Assembly: GCA_002327985.1 (NCBI GenBank)
Contig: DCVM01000126.1
Span: 3,320-67,319, forward strand
DNA: 64,000 nucleotides
Direction of reading: 5' to 3'
DNA from: Syntrophaceae bacterium UBA2188
Lineage (GTDB): Bacteria > Desulfobacterota > BSN033 > UBA1163
Part shown: piece by piece, positions 7,427 through 15,960 of the stretch
Numbering within the stretch: position 1 is the first letter of the stretch
How the letters are laid out: each line of letters starts with the position of its first letter
Program-made: the position numbers and the translations under genes
The notes under the pieces: model-generated
Seen by the model: only the letters and a program-made list of their open reading frames with translations
The model's database searches: none
What the model was told of the DNA's origin: nothing

Positions 7427-7981
7427 TTATTTATTTTTTTCTTCAGAAGATTTTTTCTTTGGTTTTTCCTTTTTTTCTTTGGAGACTCCTTTTTCTTCCT
7501 TCTTTGCCTTCTTCTCTTTTTTCTCTTTCTCTTTTTCTTTCCCTTTTTCCTTCTTTTTCGGAGTCACTTTTTCAAGAACTTCTTTGGCTTTCTTAAGCGT
7601 CGATTTCTTTTTCTCTTCGGGGTGGGAAAAGGTCACCAGCTCAACGAGGGAAAGAGGAGCGCCATCCCCCTGCCGCCACCCCATTTTATAAATTCGAGTA
7701 TAACCTCCCTCACGGTCTTTGAGTTTGGGTGCGATGTCATCAAAGAGTTTTTTGACGATTCCTTCATTACGAAGTAGGGCGAAAGCCCGTCTTCTCGCAT
7801 GAAGGGTTCCCTGTTTTCCAAGACTAACGATCTTATCTGCCCAGCTTCGAAGTTCTTTCCCCTTTGCCAGAGTGGTTTGTATCCGTTCATGCTGAAGCAA
7901 CGAGACCAACATATTACGAAACATCAGCTCCCGATGCTGACTATGGCGACTTAATTTTCTGCCTGCGACGCGATGCCTCAT
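7427..7981 (-). CDS. rplQ: 50S ribosomal protein L17 with a long charged tail
   Basis: 184 residues. Residues 1-118 are standard L17 (MRHRVAGRKLSRHSQHRELM, then ELRSWADKIVSLGKQ). The remaining 60 or so are almost only Lys, Glu, Ser and Thr, rich in KEKEKK. L17 lines the exit-tunnel side of the large subunit; short KE-rich tails occur in the family, but this one is long. It follows rpoA by 9 bases and is the last gene before the terminator. Confidence 0.96.
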   Translation of the reverse strand: MRHRVAGRKLSRHSQHRELMFRNMLVSLLQHERIQTTLAKGKELRSWADKIVSLGKQGTLHARRRAFALLRNEGIVKKLFDDIAPKLKDREGGYTRIYKMGWRQGDGAPLSLVELVTFSHPEEKKKSTLKKAKEVLEKVTPKKKEKGKEKEKEKKEKKAKKEEKGVSKEKKEKPKKKSSEEKNK

Positions 7982-7990
7982 TCCTTGCTC

Positions 7991-9010
7991 CTATCCAATG
8001 GCCCCTGATTCGATTTCTTCTTCAGATTTTTTGGGAGGCCAGTTGTCTAATCTCATTCCCAAGCTCAATCCCATTTCGGCCAAAATATCCTTGATCTCAT
8101 TGAGGGATTTTCGGCCAAAGTTTTTGGTGGCCAGGATTTCTGCCTCTGTCTTCTGAACTAGATCTCCAATCAACTTGATGTTTGCATGCTTTAAACAGTT
8201 GGCAGACCGGACAGAAAGTTCTAATTCGTCTACGCTTCGGAAGAGATTTTCATTAAAATCCTTCTTTTCTTCTTCATCTTGAGGGTAGGCTTCCTCCTCC
8301 TCCCCCTCTTCCTCAAAGGTGATGAAGATAGAGAGTTGATCCTTCAAAATTTTTGCCGAATGGGCCACGGCTTCTTCTGGATTCAAACTCCCATCGGTCC
8401 AGACCTCCAAGGTCAACTTGTCATAATCCGTGATCTGTCCCACCCGGGCATTGGTCACGGTATAGTTTACCTTTTTGATTGGGGAAAAGATGGCATCCAT
8501 AGGAATCGTGCCGATCGGTTGGTTCTCCTCCCTGTTTCGCTCTGCGGGGATATAGCCGCGACCCACCTTCACCATCATCTCCATCGAGAGCTTACCATCT
8601 CTGGAAAGCGTGGCAATGTAATGATCCGGGTTAAGGATTTCCACTGCATCGCCCGTGAGGATATCCCCTGCCTTAAGGATTTTGGGCCCATCCGCCTTTA
8701 CACGAATCGTTTTTGGACCTTCCGTATGAAGCTTTAATCTTATTTCTTTAAGATTGAGGATAATCTCGGTAACATCCTCCTTGATTCCGGGGATCGTCGA
8801 GAATTCGTGGAGCACGCCGTCCATTTTAATAGAGGCGATGGCCGCTCCCTGCAAGGAAGAGAGGAGGATTCGTCGAAGTGAGTTTCCAATCGTAATACCG
8901 AAGCCTCTTTCAAAAGGCTCTGCTGTAAACTTTCCATAAAAGGGTGTCAATGTTTCTTTTTCTACTTCCAACCGTTTGGGTCGAATCAGGTCTTTCCAAC
9001 TTTTTTGCAT
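7991..9010 (-). CDS. rpoA: DNA-directed RNA polymerase alpha subunit
   Basis: 339 residues. The N-terminal assembly domain (about 1-232) contains ERGFGITIGNSLRRILLSSL. The C-terminal DNA- and activator-binding domain (about 255-320) contains RSANCLKHANIKLIGDLV and NFGRKSLNEIKDIL. The linker at about 233-252 is strikingly acidic (EEEGEEEEAYPQDEEEKK). Alpha dimerises to nucleate polymerase assembly. It lies between rpsD (12-base gap) and rplQ, the classic alpha-operon order. Confidence 0.98.
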   Translation of the reverse strand: MQKSWKDLIRPKRLEVEKETLTPFYGKFTAEPFERGFGITIGNSLRRILLSSLQGAAIASIKMDGVLHEFSTIPGIKEDVTEIILNLKEIRLKLHTEGPKTIRVKADGPKILKAGDILTGDAVEILNPDHYIATLSRDGKLSMEMMVKVGRGYIPAERNREENQPIGTIPMDAIFSPIKKVNYTVTNARVGQITDYDKLTLEVWTDGSLNPEEAVAHSAKILKDQLSIFITFEEEGEEEEAYPQDEEEKKDFNENLFRSVDELELSVRSANCLKHANIKLIGDLVQKTEAEILATKNFGRKSLNEIKDILAEMGLSLGMRLDNWPPKKSEEEIESGAIG

Positions 9011-9022
9011 AGTGCCTCCAAA

Positions 9023-9649
9023 TTACTTCGAGAACAACTCGACGATCAACTTCTCTTGGATGGGGATGGTGATGTCCTCGCGAGTCGGCAGCCCTTTCAC
9101 ACTTCCCTTCATCTGGTCTTTATCCAATTCCAACCATGGTGGTACTCCTCGCCGAGCCACCCCCTCCAGGGCCTCTAAGATGCGGATGACTTTCTTACTC
9201 TTCTCCCGGAGCTCAATGACATCTCCAGGTTTCACGAGATAGGAAGGAATATTCACTTTGGATCGGTTGACCAAAAAATGGTTATGTCGAACAAGCTGAC
9301 GTGCTTCGTTTCTTGAATTGGCAAAACCGAATCGGTAGACGATATTGTCTAATCTCCTTTCTAAAAGAGAAAGGAGGGTTTCGCCGGTAATGCCCTTTTG
9401 TCGATCTGCTTCTTTAAAAATGTTACGGAACTGGTTTTCCAGAATCCCATACATCCTTTTGACTTTCTGTTTTTCTCGAAGTTGGGCTCCGTAGTCGGAG
9501 AACTTTTTTCGGGCCTGACCATGTTGTCCAGGGGGGTAGTTCCTCCGGTCGTACGCACACTTCTCTGTATAGCACCTCTCCCCTTTAAGAAAGAGCTTAA
9601 GATTTTCCCTCCGACATAGCCGACAAGCCGATTTCGTATATCTCGCCAA
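9023..9649 (-). CDS. rpsD: 30S ribosomal protein S4, zinc-binding type
   Basis: 208 residues. The N-terminus carries C-x2-C and C-x4-C pairs (CRLC and CYTEKC), the zinc-bearing form of S4. The S4 RNA-binding domain follows (LERRLDNIVYRFGFANSR). S4 is a primary 16S binder and often represses its own operon. A 112-base spacer with a GATTACAC-type repeat separates it from rpsK. Confidence 0.98.
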   Translation of the reverse strand: MARYTKSACRLCRRENLKLFLKGERCYTEKCAYDRRNYPPGQHGQARKKFSDYGAQLREKQKVKRMYGILENQFRNIFKEADRQKGITGETLLSLLERRLDNIVYRFGFANSRNEARQLVRHNHFLVNRSKVNIPSYLVKPGDVIELREKSKKVIRILEALEGVARRGVPPWLELDKDQMKGSVKGLPTREDITIPIQEKLIVELFSK

Positions 9650-9671
9650 TGCTAATCCTCCTGTTTAAGTA

Positions 9672-9757
9672 AACTTGATTACATTGATTAAATAACACGA
9701 TTACACAGATTACGTAAAAACCAGATTACACGGATAAGAATCTGTGTAATCAGACGC
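9672..9757. repeat. GATTACAC hairpin repeat, copy A
   Basis: GATTACATTGATTAA, GATTACACAGATTACG and a hairpin in which GATTACAC at 9723-9730 pairs with GTGTAATC at about 9743-9751. It fills the rpsK-rpsD spacer. Related copies lie at 14361, 37555 and 63687. Confidence 0.8.
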
Positions 9758-9761
9758 AGCC

Positions 9762-10151
9762 TTAGACGCGTCTTCTTTTAGGCGGACGACATCCATTGTG
9801 GGGAATGGGTGTGACATCCTTAATCAGGTGAACCTTCAATCCAGCCGCTTGAAGCGATCGCAGGGCTGATTCCCTTCCGGCTCCAGGACCCTTGACATAG
9901 ACATCAATGGATCGAACCCCATGTTCCATGGCTTTTTTGGCCGCATCCTCTGCTGCCATTTGAGCGGCAAAAGGCGTACTTTTTCGGGAACCCTTGAAAC
10001 CTTGTGTGCCAGCGCTCGACCAGGTGATTACATTTCCCTCTGGGTCGGTAATGGTAATGATGGTATTATTGAATGTCGCCTGGATGTGGGCGATTCCCAC
10101 CTGGATATTCTTTTTCACCTTCTTTTTCTTTATTCCCTGCCCCTTGGGCAT
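9762..10151 (-). CDS. rpsK: 30S ribosomal protein S11
   Basis: 129 residues with a basic N-terminus (KGQGIKKKKVKKN) and the conserved NNTIITITDPEGNVITWSS and GPGAGRESALRSL segments. S11 forms part of the platform near the 3' end of 16S rRNA. It lies 18 bases after rpsM in the standard rpsM-rpsK-rpsD-rpoA-rplQ order. Confidence 0.98.
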   Translation of the reverse strand: MPKGQGIKKKKVKKNIQVGIAHIQATFNNTIITITDPEGNVITWSSAGTQGFKGSRKSTPFAAQMAAEDAAKKAMEHGVRSIDVYVKGPGAGRESALRSLQAAGLKVHLIKDVTPIPHNGCRPPKRRRV

Positions 10152-10169
10152 AATGCCTCCTTTGTTAGA

Positions 10170-10547
10170 CTATTCCTTCTCTTTCTTCTTTCCGATGATG
10201 GCCCGGCGTGGCCCTTTTCGAGTCCTGGCGTTGGTGTGAGTCCTTTGACCGTGCACCGGCAGAGATTTCCGATGTCGCAGTCCTCGGTAGGAACCAATAT
10301 CCATCAGCCGCTTGATGTTGGTCGCCACGTCCCGTCTCAGATCTCCCTCCACCTTGAATTCCTGTTCAATGATATCTCGGATGCGAACCACCTCTGCTTC
10401 CGTGAGTTTGTTCACTTTGGTGTCCTTGTTGATGCTCGCCTTTTTGAGAATTTTATTAGAGGAGGGTTTTGCAATTCCGTAGATATAGGTGAGGGCGATC
10501 TCCACCCGTTTGTCCTTTGGAAGATCGACGCCTGCAATACGTGCCAT
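10170..10547 (-). CDS. rpsM: 30S ribosomal protein S13
   Basis: 125 residues, starting MARIAGVDLPKDKRVEIALTY, with helix-two-turn-helix features and the C-terminal basic tail (GQRTHTNARTRKGPRR) that reaches tRNA in the P site. First gene of the alpha block. A 132-base spacer upstream holds a repeat rather than a recognisable promoter. Confidence 0.98.
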   Translation of the reverse strand: MARIAGVDLPKDKRVEIALTYIYGIAKPSSNKILKKASINKDTKVNKLTEAEVVRIRDIIEQEFKVEGDLRRDVATNIKRLMDIGSYRGLRHRKSLPVHGQRTHTNARTRKGPRRAIIGKKKEKE

Positions 10548-10570
10548 AATGAGCTCCTTCGTCTAAGGTT

Positions 10571-10672
10571 TAAGGAGCACTTCGCTTGAGGATCGCTGCG
10601 ATAGAGGCAGGGGCAAAACGTTTTAGCCTCTAACCTCAAGTCCCGTTTTGCGGGACGCTCCTCTAACCTCCA
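10571..10672. repeat. hairpin repeat in the rpmJ-rpsM spacer
   Basis: Contains GTCCCGTTTTGCGGGAC (a 6-bp stem), GGGGCAAAACGTTTTAGCCTC and two CCTCTAACCTC direct repeats. Non-coding and not explained by the ribosomal genes. Confidence 0.6.
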
Positions 10673-10679
10673 TCATATT

Positions 10680-10793
10680 TTAGCCTTGTCGCTGTTTATG
10701 TTTGGGGTTTTCGCAGATGACCCGGATCACCCCTTTTCGTTTTACCACTTTACACTTATCGCAGATTTTTTTGACCGAGGCCCTGACTTTCAC
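10680..10793 (-). CDS. rpmJ: 50S ribosomal protein L36
   Basis: 37 residues, GTG start, reading VKVRASVKKICDKCKVV and ending CENPKHKQRQG. The zinc ligands C-x2-C, C and H of the C+ form are all present. GAGGT precedes the GTG by about 8 bases. L36 is a small zinc protein of the large subunit. Its place between infA and rpsM is standard. Confidence 0.95.
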   Translation of the reverse strand: MKVRASVKKICDKCKVVKRKGVIRVICENPKHKQRQG

Positions 10794-10843
10794 CGCTTCT
10801 ACCTCAATTCTTCAATCATTCTGAACCTCACCTGGTTCAGGGT

Positions 10844-11062
10844 CTATTTCTCCCGAAAAATAATTCTCCCCCGCGAGAGATCATAAGGGGAGAGTTCTAC
10901 CAACACCTTATCCCCGGGGAGGATTTTGATGAAGTGCATTCTCATCTTTCCAGAAATATGGGCCAGTACCTTGTGGCCGTTTTCCAATTCTACCCGGAAC
11001 ATTGCATTGGGAAGGGTTTCTAACACCCTCCCTTCCACTTGGATCGCATCCTCCTTCGGCAT
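10844..11062 (-). CDS. infA: translation initiation factor IF-1
   Basis: 72 residues forming a single OB fold (MPKEDAIQVEGRVLETLPNA, then GHKVLAHISGKMR). IF-1 blocks the A site during initiation. It follows adk directly, with a 19-base gap. The methionine aminopeptidase gene map that usually stands between adk and infA is not here. Confidence 0.97.
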   Translation of the reverse strand: MPKEDAIQVEGRVLETLPNAMFRVELENGHKVLAHISGKMRMHFIKILPGDKVLVELSPYDLSRGRIIFREK

Positions 11063-11081
11063 AACCTCTCCATCCGCACCC

Positions 11082-11735
11082 TTAAATGGGCGTTTTGTCT
11101 AATAGACGGATGATTTGATCAAAGATTTGATCGGGGCCACCCACCCCCTGGATTGTACGAAGTACTTTTTTCCCTTGGTAATACTGAATCAGAGGGGCGG
11201 TCTGTTTCTCATATTCCTTCAACCGTGTTCGGATGGTTTCTTCTTTGTCGTCAGCCCGTTGATAGAGGTTTCCCCCACACCGATCGCACGTTCCTTCTTT
11301 TTTAGAGGGTTGGAAAAAGAGGTGAAACATTGCCCCACAGTTTTTACAAGTTCTCCTTCCGGTCAGCCGGCGCACCAATTCCTCAGGATCTACTGCGATG
11401 TTGACGACGTGGTCAATTCCTTTTCCCATGCTGGTAAGAATGGGCTGGAGTGCTTCCGCCTGAGGAATCGTTCTTGGAAATCCATCGAGGATGAACCCTA
11501 AATCGCAATCCTTTGCCTTCAAACGCTCCTCGATAATCCCAATAACGATTTCATCTGGAACCAGTTGGCCTTGCTCCATAAATCCTTTTGCCTTCGTTCC
11601 CAAAGGGGTGCTCTCTTTCAACGCTGCCCTCAGAATATCTCCGGTAGAAATCTGAGGAATGTGATAACGATCTACCATCCTTTGAGCTTGAGTCCCTTTT
11701 CCTGCCCCAGGAGGGCCGAGCAATATCAGATTCAT
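11082..11735 (-). CDS. adk: adenylate kinase, zinc-lid type
   Basis: 217 residues. P-loop GPPGAGKGT at residues 7-15, the DGFPRT motif near 84, and a long lid with CKNC and CDRC that should hold a zinc ion. It converts ATP + AMP to 2 ADP. It lies downstream of secY across a 113-base repeat-bearing spacer. Confidence 0.98.
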   Translation of the reverse strand: MNLILLGPPGAGKGTQAQRMVDRYHIPQISTGDILRAALKESTPLGTKAKGFMEQGQLVPDEIVIGIIEERLKAKDCDLGFILDGFPRTIPQAEALQPILTSMGKGIDHVVNIAVDPEELVRRLTGRRTCKNCGAMFHLFFQPSKKEGTCDRCGGNLYQRADDKEETIRTRLKEYEKQTAPLIQYYQGKKVLRTIQGVGGPDQIFDQIIRLLDKTPI

Positions 11736-11746
11736 TTGACCTCACA

Positions 11747-11838
11747 TTGAAAATTGAAAATTGTAAAATTAACAATTAGCAATAAAAACAGTAGATTTAC
11801 ATTTTGCAATTTGTAATTTGCACATTGCAACTTGCAAT
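11747..11838. repeat. ATTGAAAATTG-type repeat, copy 1 (secY-adk spacer)
   Basis: CATTGAAAATTGAAAATTGT followed by an inverted half rich in TTTGCAATTTGTAATTTGCA. The same words occur in opposite order in the rpsC-rplP spacer at 18553-18645. Confidence 0.65.
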
Positions 11839-11848
11839 GATTTATTTC

Positions 11849-13177
11849 TTATCCTCGCCGACCTTTTAGCCTTCCTTTTTTCATCAACCCTTCATAGTGT
11901 CTTGAGAGCATGTGGGCTTCCACCTGCTGAACGGTATCTAGGGCCACGCCGACCACGATCAAAAGGGAGGTTCCTCCAAAATAGAAGGAGACATTAAATT
12001 TACTGTAAAGGATGGTGGGGAGGACACAGATGGCAGAGACATAAATTGCTCCTCCGAGAGTGATTCGAGTGAGGACCTTATCAATATACTCGGCCGTCTT
12101 TTGCCCGGGACGAATGCCTGGGATAAAGCCGCCAAATTTTTTCATATTTTCGGCGACATCATTCGGGTTAAAGGTGACAGCCGTATAAAAATAGCAGAAG
12201 AAGATGATGAATCCGACATAGAGAAGATTATAGAGAATCGCATCAGGCCCTAAGCTGTTTAGGATCGATTGAACCCAGGGATGTTCCTCCAGCCAAGGTT
12301 TTGGCATAAAGTTGGCAATCGTCAAGGGGAACATCAATATTGAGGAGGCAAAAATGGGCGGGATGACCCCTGACGTATTCAACTTGAGGGGAAGATGGGT
12401 GCTCTGGCCGCCATAGACCCTTCTCCCTACAATCCGCTTGGCGTATTGGACAGGCAGCCTCCGTTGCCCGGTTTCAATAAAAATGATCACCGCCACCACC
12501 AATATCATGAGGATAATCAGGAACAGGATGGTGATAATGCTCAACTGTCCTACCCTGAACAGTTCATAGGTGCTGGCCACCGCATTTGGCATTCGGGCGA
12601 CAATCCCCGCAAAGATGATCAAGGAAATCCCATTCCCAATTCCCCTTTCTGTAATTTGCTCACCCAGCCACATGATGAAGGCCGTCCCAGCGGTCAAAGT
12701 GATGACGGTCAAGATTCTGAAGGACCATCCTGGAACCAGCACGATCATCTCGCCGGCTGCCCCTCGCATGTTCTCCAGGCCCACAGCGATTCCAAACCCC
12801 TGGATCATGCTGAGAAGGACTGTTCCGTAACGAGTATATTGGATGATCTTTTTTCGTCCGATCTCTCCTTCTTTCTGGAGCTGTGCGAGATAGGGGATCA
12901 CCACGGTGAGAAGCTGAAGGATGATGGAGGCGCTGATATAAGGCATAATCCCCAGAGCGAAGACCGAGAGCCTCTCCAAGGCCCCTCCGGAAAACATATC
13001 GATGAGACTGAAGAGGGTACCCCTTGCCTGGGCAAAAAAGGAGGCCAGGGCATCTCCATTGACCCCAGGAGTGGGAATATGGACCCCGACACGATAAATC
13101 GCCAAGAAAGCGAGGGTCCACAGGATCCTTCTTTTAAGCTCTGGTATTTTAAAAATGTTCTGGGCCCCTGAAATCAT
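11849..13177 (-). CDS. secY: preprotein translocase subunit SecY
   Basis: 442 residues with ten hydrophobic membrane segments, the conserved N-terminus (LKRRILWTLAFLAIYRVGVH), the plug-region start (FSGGALERLSVFALGIMPYI) and the C-terminal VEAHMLSRHYEGL. SecY is the protein-conducting channel of the inner membrane. Its start overlaps the rplO stop by 4 bases, so the two are coupled. Confidence 0.98.
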   Translation of the reverse strand: MISGAQNIFKIPELKRRILWTLAFLAIYRVGVHIPTPGVNGDALASFFAQARGTLFSLIDMFSGGALERLSVFALGIMPYISASIILQLLTVVIPYLAQLQKEGEIGRKKIIQYTRYGTVLLSMIQGFGIAVGLENMRGAAGEMIVLVPGWSFRILTVITLTAGTAFIMWLGEQITERGIGNGISLIIFAGIVARMPNAVASTYELFRVGQLSIITILFLIILMILVVAVIIFIETGQRRLPVQYAKRIVGRRVYGGQSTHLPLKLNTSGVIPPIFASSILMFPLTIANFMPKPWLEEHPWVQSILNSLGPDAILYNLLYVGFIIFFCYFYTAVTFNPNDVAENMKKFGGFIPGIRPGQKTAEYIDKVLTRITLGGAIYVSAICVLPTILYSKFNVSFYFGGTSLLIVVGVALDTVQQVEAHMLSRHYEGLMKKGRLKGRRG

Positions 13178-13617
13178 GAGCCGATGACCTCCACCTTCCC
13201 TGAAGCGCTCTCCACTTTTCTAAGGGCGGCTTTGCTCACTTGATGAACACGAATAGTTAAAGGATGCTGAAGTTCCCCATCAGAAAGAAGCTTGATAGGT
13301 TCTTCTTTTTTTAGAAGGCCGGATTGAAGCAGGAGATCGGGTTCCACCACGGTGTCTTTCGAGAAGCGATTCAGATCTCCTACATGAATGATCGCAAAGT
13401 GTTTTTTAAAAGGTGAATGAAACCCTCTTTTAGGAAGGCGTCGTTGGAGAGGCATCTGACCTCCCTCAAAACCCGCCTTGGTTCCTCGCCCGGCTCGGGA
13501 GTTCTGACCCTTGGATCCCCGACAGGCTGTTTTGCCGTGTCCGGACCCAATTCCTCTGCCTACACGTTTCCTTTTTTTAATTGCCCCTTTCGGAGGTTTT
13601 AACTCATCTAATCTCAT
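13174..13617 (-). CDS. rplO: 50S ribosomal protein L15
   Basis: 147 residues from the ATG at 13617 (MRLDELKPPKGAIKKRKRVG); a longer frame to 13638 adds seven residues not found in L15. The glycine-rich GRGIGSGHGKTACRG region is typical. L15 binds 23S rRNA in late assembly. 17 bases after rpmD. Confidence 0.96.
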   Translation of the reverse strand: MRLDELKPPKGAIKKRKRVGRGIGSGHGKTACRGSKGQNSRAGRGTKAGFEGGQMPLQRRLPKRGFHSPFKKHFAIIHVGDLNRFSKDTVVEPDLLLQSGLLKKEEPIKLLSDGELQHPLTIRVHQVSKAALRKVESASGKVEVIGS

Positions 13618-13634
13618 CTCGGTTCCCCTTCGTA

Positions 13635-13814
13635 TCATTCCTTGACTTCTACCAGATGGAGGACACGATTAATCATCCCCCGAATCTCGGGCCGGTCCGG
13701 CAAGGTAAGAGTTTGGTGGAGTCGTCTGAATCCAAGGCTCCGAATGGTTTTCTTCTGGACGCCGGTTCGTCCGATCACGCTCCTGATCCATTTGATAGTA
13801 ATCGTTTTATCCAT
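13635..13814 (-). CDS. rpmD: 50S ribosomal protein L30
   Basis: 59 residues from the ATG at 13814 (MDKTITIKWIRSVIGRT). The frame extends to 13862, but those 16 residues overlap rpsE and are foreign to L30. Standard position between rpsE and rplO. Confidence 0.95.
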   Translation of the reverse strand: MDKTITIKWIRSVIGRTGVQKKTIRSLGFRRLHQTLTLPDRPEIRGMINRVLHLVEVKE

Positions 13815-13824
13815 ATCGGACCCC

Positions 13825-14334
13825 TTAGTTTTCCGCTGCTGTTTCATGCCTTTTATCAACAATCTCTTCGGGAACCTTCAGTTGGTTAATGGCTTGGAGG
13901 GTAGCCTTGATGAGATTGTAAGGATTATTGGATCCAAGGGACTTTGTTAAGATGTTTTGAATCCCTGCCGACTCAGCGATGGCCCTGACGGCTGCGCCGG
14001 CGATGACCCCCGTTCCCTCGGAGGCTGGTTTGAGCAAAACTTTTGCGGCTCCAAATTTACCCGTCACTTCGTAGGGAATCGTTTTATGGCTGAGGGGAAC
14101 CTTGATCAGGTTCCGTTTCGCATGTTCAATTCCTTTTCGAATGGCCTCCGGGACCTCATTGGCTTTGCCTAAGCCGCTTCCCACATGGCCGTTTCCATCC
14201 CCAACCACAACCAAGGCGCTGAAGCTGAATCGTCTCCCTCCCTTCACCACTTTGGCTACCCGGTTGATATGAACCACCCGATCGGTTAATTCCATTCCGC
14301 TTGGATCAATTTTTGGCAATTTCTGTCCCTCCAT
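13825..14334 (-). CDS. rpsE: 30S ribosomal protein S5
   Basis: 169 residues. The double-stranded RNA-binding-like N-terminal domain carries VVKGGRRFSFSALVVVGDGN, followed by the C-terminal domain (GTGVIAGAAVRAIAESAG). S5 takes part in decoding accuracy. A 130-base spacer with GATTACAC repeat copy B lies between it and rplR. Confidence 0.98.
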   Translation of the reverse strand: MEGQKLPKIDPSGMELTDRVVHINRVAKVVKGGRRFSFSALVVVGDGNGHVGSGLGKANEVPEAIRKGIEHAKRNLIKVPLSHKTIPYEVTGKFGAAKVLLKPASEGTGVIAGAAVRAIAESAGIQNILTKSLGSNNPYNLIKATLQAINQLKVPEEIVDKRHETAAEN

Positions 14335-14360
14335 TCAAAAGGTCTCTGTACAAGCCTTTC

Positions 14361-14466
14361 TGAGAGACCTTTGATTACACAGATTTAAAAAAAGGATTAC
14401 ACAGATCTGTGTCATCGTTTGATAATCGGTGTAATCAGAGATTTCTGGCTTTTTCAGAAATCTCTT
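14361..14466. repeat. GATTACAC hairpin repeat, copy B
   Basis: GATTACACAGATTTAAA and GATTACACAGATCTG, then AATCGGTGTAATCAGAG and AGATTTCTGGC-TTTTTCAGAAATCT. The arrangement matches copies at 37555 and 63687, including the trailing TTTTTCAGAAATCTC hairpin. Confidence 0.8.
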
Positions 14467-14827
14467 AAAAGATCAAACCACTTGCTCTGGCCGCCTCGGC
14501 TAACGCCTTAATCCTGCCATGATAAAGATACCCATTCCGATCAAAGACCACTTTCTGAATTCCTTTTTCAAGGCATTTCTTCGCAATCAGTTCTCCCACT
14601 TTCTTTGCCGCTTCCACATTGCCTGAATAACGAAGCGTTCCTTTCAGCTCAGGGCTCTTGGTGGAGGCACTGGCAAGGGTTCTTCCCGTCGTATCCTCAA
14701 TCGCTTGAGCATAAAGATGCTTTAGACTCCGAAAGACATTGAGGCGAGGACGTTGGGAAGTCCCTTTGACTTGACTCCTCACTCTCTTTTTCCTTTTCAA
14801 TCTGGATAACTTCTTTCTTTCGTTCAA
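14465..14827 (-). CDS. rplR: 50S ribosomal protein L18
   Basis: 120 residues, TTG start with GGGAGGAA upstream. Contains RPRLNVFRSLKHLYAQAIED and VVFDRNGYLYHGRIKALAEAAR. L18 joins 5S rRNA to the central protuberance. Separated from rplF by 95 bases containing a GGCAGG-type palindrome. Confidence 0.97.
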   Translation of the reverse strand: MNERKKLSRLKRKKRVRSQVKGTSQRPRLNVFRSLKHLYAQAIEDTTGRTLASASTKSPELKGTLRYSGNVEAAKKVGELIAKKCLEKGIQKVVFDRNGYLYHGRIKALAEAARASGLIF

Positions 14828-14845
14828 GGGATTCCTCCCTCCCTG

Positions 14846-14912
14846 CGCCTGCCTGTCCCAACCCTGCCTACCGGCAAGTAGGCTCGGTCGGTTCAGGTTG
14901 TCAGGGGAAGCA
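14846..14912. repeat. CCTGCC/GGCAGG-type palindromic repeat, rplF-rplR spacer
   Basis: CCTGCCTGTCCCAACCCTGCC followed by CGGCAAGTAGGC and CGGTCGGTTCAGG. Similar CCTGC/GCAGG elements occur at 17183-17232 and inside rplC at 21960-21976. Confidence 0.5.
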
Positions 14913-14922
14913 GTTTTCTATA

Positions 14923-15459
14923 TTAGGCTTTGGTCTTACCGACCTTCTTACGGATTCGTTCACCAAGATATCTTATGCCCTTTCCTTTGTAGGGTTCAGG
15001 AGGCTTAATGGAACGAAGTTGGGCGGCAACGATTCCCACCTGTTGCTTGTTAATTCCTTTTACCGTAAGGAGAGTTTGTTTTTCTATTTCTACCTTGATT
15101 TCCTTGGGAACAGGATAAAGAATCGGGTGAGAATATCCCAAGGTGAGTTTAAGGGTGTCGCCTTGAAGATCTGCCCGGAAACCTACTCCCACGATCTCAA
15201 GCTTTTTTTCAAACCCTTTTGTGACTCCGGTGACCATGTTGGTGATAAGGCTTCGTGTCAAGCCTTGAAGTGCTTTTGAAGTCCGTTGGTCGTTGGCCCG
15301 GTGCACAAGAATCTTTCCTGCATCGACGGAAACTGAAATTCCCTGGGGGAAGGAATAAGCAAGAAGACCTTTCGGTCCTGTCACCTCCACCCTTGAGGAA
15401 TCACAGAGGACCTTGACCTCTTTTGGTAATGCGATAGGCATCCTTCCAATACGAGACAT
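14923..15459 (-). CDS. rplF: 50S ribosomal protein L6
   Basis: 178 residues with two alpha/beta repeats and the signature PEPYKGKGIRYLGERIRKKV near the C-terminus. L6 lies near the GTPase centre of the large subunit. Follows rpsH across an 85-base spacer that holds a repeat. Confidence 0.98.
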   Translation of the reverse strand: MSRIGRMPIALPKEVKVLCDSSRVEVTGPKGLLAYSFPQGISVSVDAGKILVHRANDQRTSKALQGLTRSLITNMVTGVTKGFEKKLEIVGVGFRADLQGDTLKLTLGYSHPILYPVPKEIKVEIEKQTLLTVKGINKQQVGIVAAQLRSIKPPEPYKGKGIRYLGERIRKKVGKTKA

Positions 15460-15480
15460 ATTTCCTTAACCTCATTTTAG

Positions 15481-15541
15481 CTTTCAAATTTTAGATTTCA
15501 GATTTTTCAATCCGGAATCCAAAATCCGCAATCCGAAATCA
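15481..15541. repeat. AATCCGAAATC-type repeat, copy 1 (rpsH-rplF spacer)
   Basis: TTTTAGATTTCAGATTTTTC followed by AATCCGGAATCC, AAAATCCGCAATCCGAAATC. A second stretch built from the same words lies at 20872-20975. Confidence 0.6.
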
Positions 15542-15544
15542 ATA

Positions 15545-15943
15545 TCACCATACATAACACAGGACCTCTCCCCCAATGTTGGCCTTCTGAGCAGATTTGT
15601 CCGTCAAGATTCCCTTGGAGGTGGAGAGGATGGGAAATCCTAATCCACTCATGACAGAGGGAATGCTGTCTTTTCCCACATAGACCCTCCGCCCTGGTTT
15701 GCTGATCCGTCGAAGATGAATGACCTCCTTGCGGTTGGCATCATATTTAAGGAAGATCCGGATCATCTCATGTTGGTGGTCATCCGTGACCACCTTAAAA
15801 TTTTTAATGAACCCTTCCTCCTTTAAAATCTTGGCGATCTCGCGTTTCATTTTGGAGGAGGGGATATCCACCTTCTCGAATTTCGCTTTAGACCCATTGC
15901 GAATTCGTGTAAACATATCGGCTATTGGATCGGTCATGGACAT
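15545..15943 (-). CDS. rpsH: 30S ribosomal protein S8
   Basis: 132 residues from the ATG at 15943 (MSMTDPIADMFTRIRNGSKA) with GGGGG just upstream; the frame extends seven residues further but overlaps rpsN. Ends in the S8 signature region (GGEVLCYVW). S8 is a primary 16S binder and, in many bacteria, the translational repressor of the spc operon. Confidence 0.97.
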   Translation of the reverse strand: MSMTDPIADMFTRIRNGSKAKFEKVDIPSSKMKREIAKILKEEGFIKNFKVVTDDHQHEMIRIFLKYDANRKEVIHLRRISKPGRRVYVGKDSIPSVMSGLGFPILSTSKGILTDKSAQKANIGGEVLCYVW

Positions 15944-15960
15944 ACAAACCCCCGTACCTT

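Noticed and set aside
7388..7777. Phe-rich forward frame opposite rplQ
   Set aside because: Antisense of the Lys/Glu-rich L17 tail; low-complexity FFFL sequence.
9672..9757. CRISPR-like array from GATTACA units
   Set aside because: Units are few, of unequal spacing and inverted relative to each other, with no spacers of constant length.
12395..13171. 258-aa forward ORF opposite secY
   Set aside because: Charged, Pro/His/Asp-rich antisense frame without start signal; secY is unambiguous.
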